Assembly (NCBI GenBank): GCA_900758895.1
Contig: CAAETG010000144.1
Span: 1-10,282, forward strand
Length of the DNA stretch: 10,282 nucleotides
Origin: Bacilli bacterium
GTDB lineage: Bacteria > Bacillota_I > Bacilli_A > RF39 > UBA660
Reading direction: 5' to 3'
Positions 7,114 through 10,282 of the stretch are shown piece by piece (position 1 is the stretch's first letter; every line of letters starts with the position of its first letter). A program made the translations under genes and the position numbers. Below the pieces are notes generated by a model. The model ran no database searches, was not told the DNA's origin, and worked only from the letters and a program-made list of their open reading frames with translations.

Positions 7114-8643
7114 TTATTGTCCTTTCTTTAACATTTTTTTTACCAATTTTATCGATTCCTTAAATTCTTCCTTTTTTCTGTAACACAAAATTTCTATTGA
7201 AACTGGAATTATAATACTTATTATCCCTTTAAATACAAGTTCAAATATTCCTACAAATGTTATTTTCCTACATATAATAGTAGTTATTGTAGTTGCTAGT
7301 ATTGCAACTAATATATACATTGATAAATCTTTTAAATAAACTTTTAGCGATTCATTATATAAAAATTTAAATAAATTATGAATCAGCCATGGCATAGAAA
7401 TAAATATATAACTAAATACCGTTGAAAGTATAATTCCATAAAGTCCAATAACTTGAACAAGTACAATGTTCATTATTAAATTAGCACATGCACCTATTAA
7501 CGGTCTAAATCTATCAGAATGCCATAAACCTGCTGCATCCTTAACTGTAGCCCATACCATTGCAAGCTCAAGGCAATAAAACAAAATGCAAAATAAAATA
7601 ACAAAACTAAAACTAAGCATAAATTTTTTTCCGACCCATAATTTCATAAAAGGTTGGTAAAGTCCTACAAAACAACAACAACAAATACAAAGAATAAAAC
7701 AAATAATAAATGTAAATTTCTTGAAATCATTATAATTTTTTTCAGAAGATTCTGTAACCAAACTGTTTCCTATTCCTGCTGTTATTGCAGAAAATATAAC
7801 TGTTATAAATCCACATATTGAATTCATTATGAAATAATAATTTTGATATACTGCTAATGTAGTTAATCCAAGAAATGCAGAAATAACAATAGTATCAGCT
7901 GATCCAACTACTACTCCGCCCAATTTAGCTGTAAATAAATCCCTTATTTTCTGATTAATCTGATGTATTTCTTCTTTATGTAATTCGCCCTTAGGTTTAA
8001 ATTGAGGATAAATTTTATCTGCCATAATTGCAGTTACTATATTAGTTAGTGCTTGCGTTACAAGCATTACAATAACGTATAAATAATAATTTTTAAAAAT
8101 CCATAATACAAATAACTGAAGTACATACTGTATTGTATTTGTAATCAAAGTAACCTTACTAACTATATCTGTTCGTTGATGTGCCTGAAGGATACTATTC
8201 TTGTATGCAAAAAGCCAATAGGACAGCACTGTTGCCCCCAGATTTAAAAGATAAAGAATATATATATTAATTCCTTGTGGAATATCACCAGAAATTAATT
8301 TAGGAATAAATGGTGTTAATATACATCCAACAACAGCAATAATTAATCCAATTAACCTATAATAAGTTCTGTATAATTTCATCAATGCACAAATTGTTGT
8401 ATTATCATCCTCTGCAATTGGTCTATACATACTATATATCATTGCGGAACCGACACCCAGTTCAGCCAAATTCAATACCTGAAGAACTGACGTAAAAAGT
8501 GAGTTCAATCCAAGATACTGAACTCCCATGAGATAAATCATGGCTGTACGCATTAAGAAAGGTACTATAATCTGGTATGCTCTTAAAATAACACCAAAAA
8601 TAATATTCCTCGTTGCGTTTTTTGTTCTTTCTATTTTTGCCAC
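7114..8643 (-). CDS. Wzx-type oligosaccharide flippase (MOP superfamily)
   Basis: A 509-residue polytopic membrane protein with about 12-14 hydrophobic segments, at the family's normal length. Proteins of this type move undecaprenyl-linked repeat units from the cytoplasmic to the outer leaflet before polymerisation. The N-terminus (MAKIERTKNATRNIIFG) and the following VPFLMRTAMIYLMGVQYLGLNSLF stretch (residues 27-50) are typical of Firmicute flippases. KLGGVVVGSADTIVIS (about 240-255) marks the start of the second half. The start is GTG at 8641-8643, chosen because AGGGGGA stands about 8 bases upstream and the N-terminal motif is intact. It leads a compact operon with the aldo/keto reductase (2-base gap) and the FrhB-acyltransferase fusion, and is separated from the preceding pyruvyl transferase gene by 349 non-coding bases, so it may have its own promoter. 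Confidence 0.9.
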   Translation of the reverse strand: MAKIERTKNATRNIIFGVILRAYQIIVPFLMRTAMIYLMGVQYLGLNSLFTSVLQVLNLAELGVGSAMIYSMYRPIAEDDNTTICALMKLYRTYYRLIGLIIAVVGCILTPFIPKLISGDIPQGINIYILYLLNLGATVLSYWLFAYKNSILQAHQRTDIVSKVTLITNTIQYVLQLFVLWIFKNYYLYVIVMLVTQALTNIVTAIMADKIYPQFKPKGELHKEEIHQINQKIRDLFTAKLGGVVVGSADTIVISAFLGLTTLAVYQNYYFIMNSICGFITVIFSAITAGIGNSLVTESSEKNYNDFKKFTFIICFILCICCCCFVGLYQPFMKLWVGKKFMLSFSFVILFCILFYCLELAMVWATVKDAAGLWHSDRFRPLIGACANLIMNIVLVQVIGLYGIILSTVFSYIFISMPWLIHNLFKFLYNESLKVYLKDLSMYILVAILATTITTIICRKITFVGIFELVFKGIISIIIPVSIEILCYRKKEEFKESIKLVKKMLKKGQ

Positions 8644-8692
8644 TATAAAATCCCCCTATTATTAATTGCTAAAAAATTTTTTGATCTACATT

Positions 8693-8750
8693 AATCTTTG
8701 AAGAATTCATCAAGAAATCTAAAAATCCTAGACATTCTGCCCATATATTC
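8693..8750 (-). pseudogene. Decayed fragment of a nucleotidyltransferase gene
   Basis: This 58-base stretch aligns with 3464-3522 of the intact nucleotidyltransferase gene, same strand, at 47 of 59 positions with one gap, including 15 identical bases in a row (aagaaatctaaaaat). Translated on the minus strand it reads NIWAECLGFLDFL and, after a one-base frameshift, DEFFKD then stop. The intact protein has NMWAGYPEFLDFLAEDFKDF at residues 216-235. Similarity fades on both sides. It is too short and broken to encode anything and is best read as the remnant of a second, diverged copy lost by deletion or recombination. Chance is unlikely because the nucleotide match and the reading frame agree. 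Confidence 0.7.
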
Positions 8751-8921
8751 CGTTCCTACTCATTTTAAGAACAACCGTATCTTTTTCTCACTTTGATTCT
8801 TATTATTTTGTATGCCTAACTTTACTAAACCATTCAATCTAGTTAACACTTACAAAAATTTTCTATATACTAAAAACATTTCTTAAAATCATAAGCAAAA
8901 TAATTCTTGAGAGTTTGTCCA

Positions 8922-8963
8922 TTTGATCATATCAAAGGTATTTCTTTATCATATCTAAAGGTA
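8922..8963. promoter_or_regulatory. Palindrome with direct repeats, operator-like
   Basis: At 8922-8936 tttgat-cat-atcaaa is a perfect 6-3-6 palindrome. The motif gatcatatcaaaggta (8925-8940) recurs 22-23 bases away as tatcatatctaaaggta (8947-8963) with one substitution and one inserted base. Two similar sites about two helical turns apart suit a DNA-binding regulator of the downstream flippase operon. No regulator is encoded in the window, so this is suggestive only. Confidence 0.35.
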
Positions 8964-8992
8964 ATTTTTGTATTATGATAATTAGTATAATA

Positions 8993-10072
8993 TTAACATT
9001 TTCCTTTTTTTAAAGATTTTTGTAAGAAGTCAATTACATTTCTTCGCTCATTTTCCAATATTTTATATGATAATTTATAATCATTTTCAAAAGGATCATT
9101 CTCTATTCCACTATTAACATATTTTCTCTGCAAATTAAATTTTTCTAACAATGTTTCAATTCTAGACATCATATTTTCTGCAGCCCCTGCCCTATCATAT
9201 ACTAAGAATGCTTTATTAAATAATAATGAAAAAACACACGCATGAAATGAATCCGTCATAATCATTTTTGCTTTACTAACCAAATATATAAATTCACTTG
9301 GATCAGCAACAAACAACTCTTCTTGCTCTTTATCCAATAAGTGATACACATTCATATTTTCCTTTTTTGAATATTTATTTAAATCTTCTTCTATTTTTTT
9401 TGTTCTACCACCTAGAAAATAAGTTAAGATATATGACTTTGTAAAATCTATATTTTTAGGTTTTTTAGCAATCTGTAGCCAATCCTTTGCATCAAGCATC
9501 ATTGTAGGATCAATCAAAACACTTGCATTTTTTCCTGTTAATTCTTTTACGATTTTCGCACCTGCTGATTCTCTAACTGAAATATTATTAAATCCAGATA
9601 ATCCTTTTCTAAAATTTTCTATTTTAGACTGTTTTATATTATCTGTCCCAAAACTAGGAGAAAACGTTAATCTTTGCTCTGGTCTAGCAAATGACAAAAA
9701 TTCCGTTAAATATCCAAAATCTAAATAACTATTCCAAATTTGATCACTACCTACTGAAAAATAATCATATTCTTCTTTTATCTTATTATTCCAAAAAAAC
9801 TTTTCTTTTGTTGGAACGTATTTCATCGTAAAATTTTTAAATTTTTCAAATCTTTGTTTTTCCAATTTATCTCTTTTTAATTGTTTTTCTATAGGTTTAT
9901 AAAACATTTTCCATGCACGAAATAAATATTTTTTACTTTCTTTTCTTTGATTCAATTGCAAAGTCTCACAACTATATCCTAATTCTCCATATACTTTATG
10001 TACTGCATAATTCTGTAATCTATTTCCATAATTATTGTTATCTACAATTGTAATAATACCTATTTTTTTCAT
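8993..10072 (-). CDS. Polysaccharide pyruvyl transferase family protein
   Basis: A complete 359-residue cytoplasmic protein of the polysaccharide pyruvyl transferase family (PF04230 type), whose characterised members add pyruvate from phosphoenolpyruvate to a sugar as a ketal, giving the polymer negative charge. Visible landmarks are GNRLQNYA (16-23), SVGSDQIWN (106-114), SVRESAG (175-181), VLIDPT (185-190) and MTDSFHA (282-288). The GT-B-like two-domain plan and the length fit the family. Many members in gut Firmicute clusters have untested activity, so the pyruvyl donor is assumed from the family. The ATG is supported by GAGGGAA, which overlaps the stop codon of the preceding gene 7 bases upstream, so the two are coupled. 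The 349-base gap downstream breaks the otherwise tight cluster. Confidence 0.88.
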   Translation of the reverse strand: MKKIGIITIVDNNNYGNRLQNYAVHKVYGELGYSCETLQLNQRKESKKYLFRAWKMFYKPIEKQLKRDKLEKQRFEKFKNFTMKYVPTKEKFFWNNKIKEEYDYFSVGSDQIWNSYLDFGYLTEFLSFARPEQRLTFSPSFGTDNIKQSKIENFRKGLSGFNNISVRESAGAKIVKELTGKNASVLIDPTMMLDAKDWLQIAKKPKNIDFTKSYILTYFLGGRTKKIEEDLNKYSKKENMNVYHLLDKEQEELFVADPSEFIYLVSKAKMIMTDSFHACVFSLLFNKAFLVYDRAGAAENMMSRIETLLEKFNLQRKYVNSGIENDPFENDYKLSYKILENERRNVIDFLQKSLKKGKC

Positions 10073-10079
10073 TATTCCC

Positions 10080-10282
10080 TCACATATGAATTTTATTTTT
10101 TATTAAATATTTTAAATATTTTTTCTTATTATCTTTTTTCCATAAACAAATTATTTTATCCCATTCTTCATTTCTTATAAAATCGCAATACTCCCACTTT
10201 TCATCTTTATATGGCATCTCAAATAATTCTTTTGTACATTTCAGCTTATCTGCAATTTCATTATAATTTTTACAATGTTCTA
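10080..10282 (-). CDS. C-terminal 66 residues of an unidentified cluster gene (partial)
   Basis: An open frame enters from the right edge and ends at TGA (10080-10082). The visible part begins EHCKNYNEIADKLKCTKELF, continues with a Trp-rich acidic stretch (W29, W40, W47) and ends in a lysine-rich tail, YLKYLIKNKIHM. Only 7 bases separate it from the pyruvyl transferase start, so it belongs to the same operon. No diagnostic motif is present. A tail of this kind could belong to a glycosyltransferase or another cluster enzyme, but I cannot assign it. Confidence 0.7.
   Translation of the reverse strand, partial: EHCKNYNEIADKLKCTKELFEMPYKDEKWEYCDFIRNEEWDKIICLWKKDNKKKYLKYLIKNKIHM

Larger units (their letters stand above)
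8644..8992. other. 349-base non-coding gap inside the polysaccharide cluster
   Basis: No intact gene is present. The left part (8693-8750) is a decayed nucleotidyltransferase fragment. The right part (8922-8963) has a 6-3-6 palindrome and a pair of direct repeats that resemble a regulator site. The middle (8751-8920) is AT-rich with stops in the frames I read, and nothing recognisable. I looked for -35/-10 pairs upstream of the flippase and found none convincing. Confidence 0.6.

Noticed and set aside
8751..8920. Further pseudogene remains in the polysaccharide-cluster gap
   Set aside because: Stops interrupt the frames I translated, and I saw no similarity to other genes in the window beyond 8693-8750.

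Overview
The window is AT-rich, with strong purine-rich ribosome binding sites and every convincing gene on the minus strand. Gene content and protein style (Wzx beginning MAKIERTKNATRN, FrhB-like proteins and pyruvyl transferases in a polysaccharide cluster) point to a low-GC anaerobic Firmicute, most likely a gut Lachnospiraceae. That placement is inferred from family resemblance, not from a marker gene.

Layout in the direction of transcription (right to left). (1) 10282-4318 is the end of a surface or exopolysaccharide cluster: the last 66 codons of an unidentified gene, a polysaccharide pyruvyl transferase family protein, a 349-base gap, a Wzx-type flippase, an aldo/keto reductase, and a 608-residue protein joining an iron-sulfur FrhB-like oxidoreductase to a left-handed beta-helix acyltransferase. 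The last three genes are tightly packed and look like one transcription unit. (2) 4166-3249 is a sugar-phosphate nucleotidyltransferase-like gene with visibly higher G+C than everything around it; it looks like a resident housekeeping-type gene between two AT-rich accessory blocks. (3) 3151-349 is an overlapping two-gene operon: an ABC-type AAA ATPase and an HNH nuclease with a zinc-ribbon frame. This is the architecture of Septu-type (PtuA/PtuB) anti-phage defence. (4) 348-1 holds a weak terminator-like hairpin, a 43-codon ORF with an excellent ribosome binding site, and a near-perfect 33-base palindrome at the window edge.

How the genes work together: the cluster genes would modify sugars (acyl transfer, possibly pyruvyl transfer and redox steps) and flip the lipid-linked unit across the membrane. 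Both the surface polysaccharide and the ATPase-HNH pair bear on phage encounters, so the window reads as an accessory region where variable loci collect beside a conserved gene. The 349-base gap inside the polysaccharide cluster contains a decayed fragment of a nucleotidyltransferase gene like the intact one 5 kb away. This is physical evidence of past duplication or recombination here. I saw no CRISPR array, tRNA, rRNA, transposase or reverse transcriptase.
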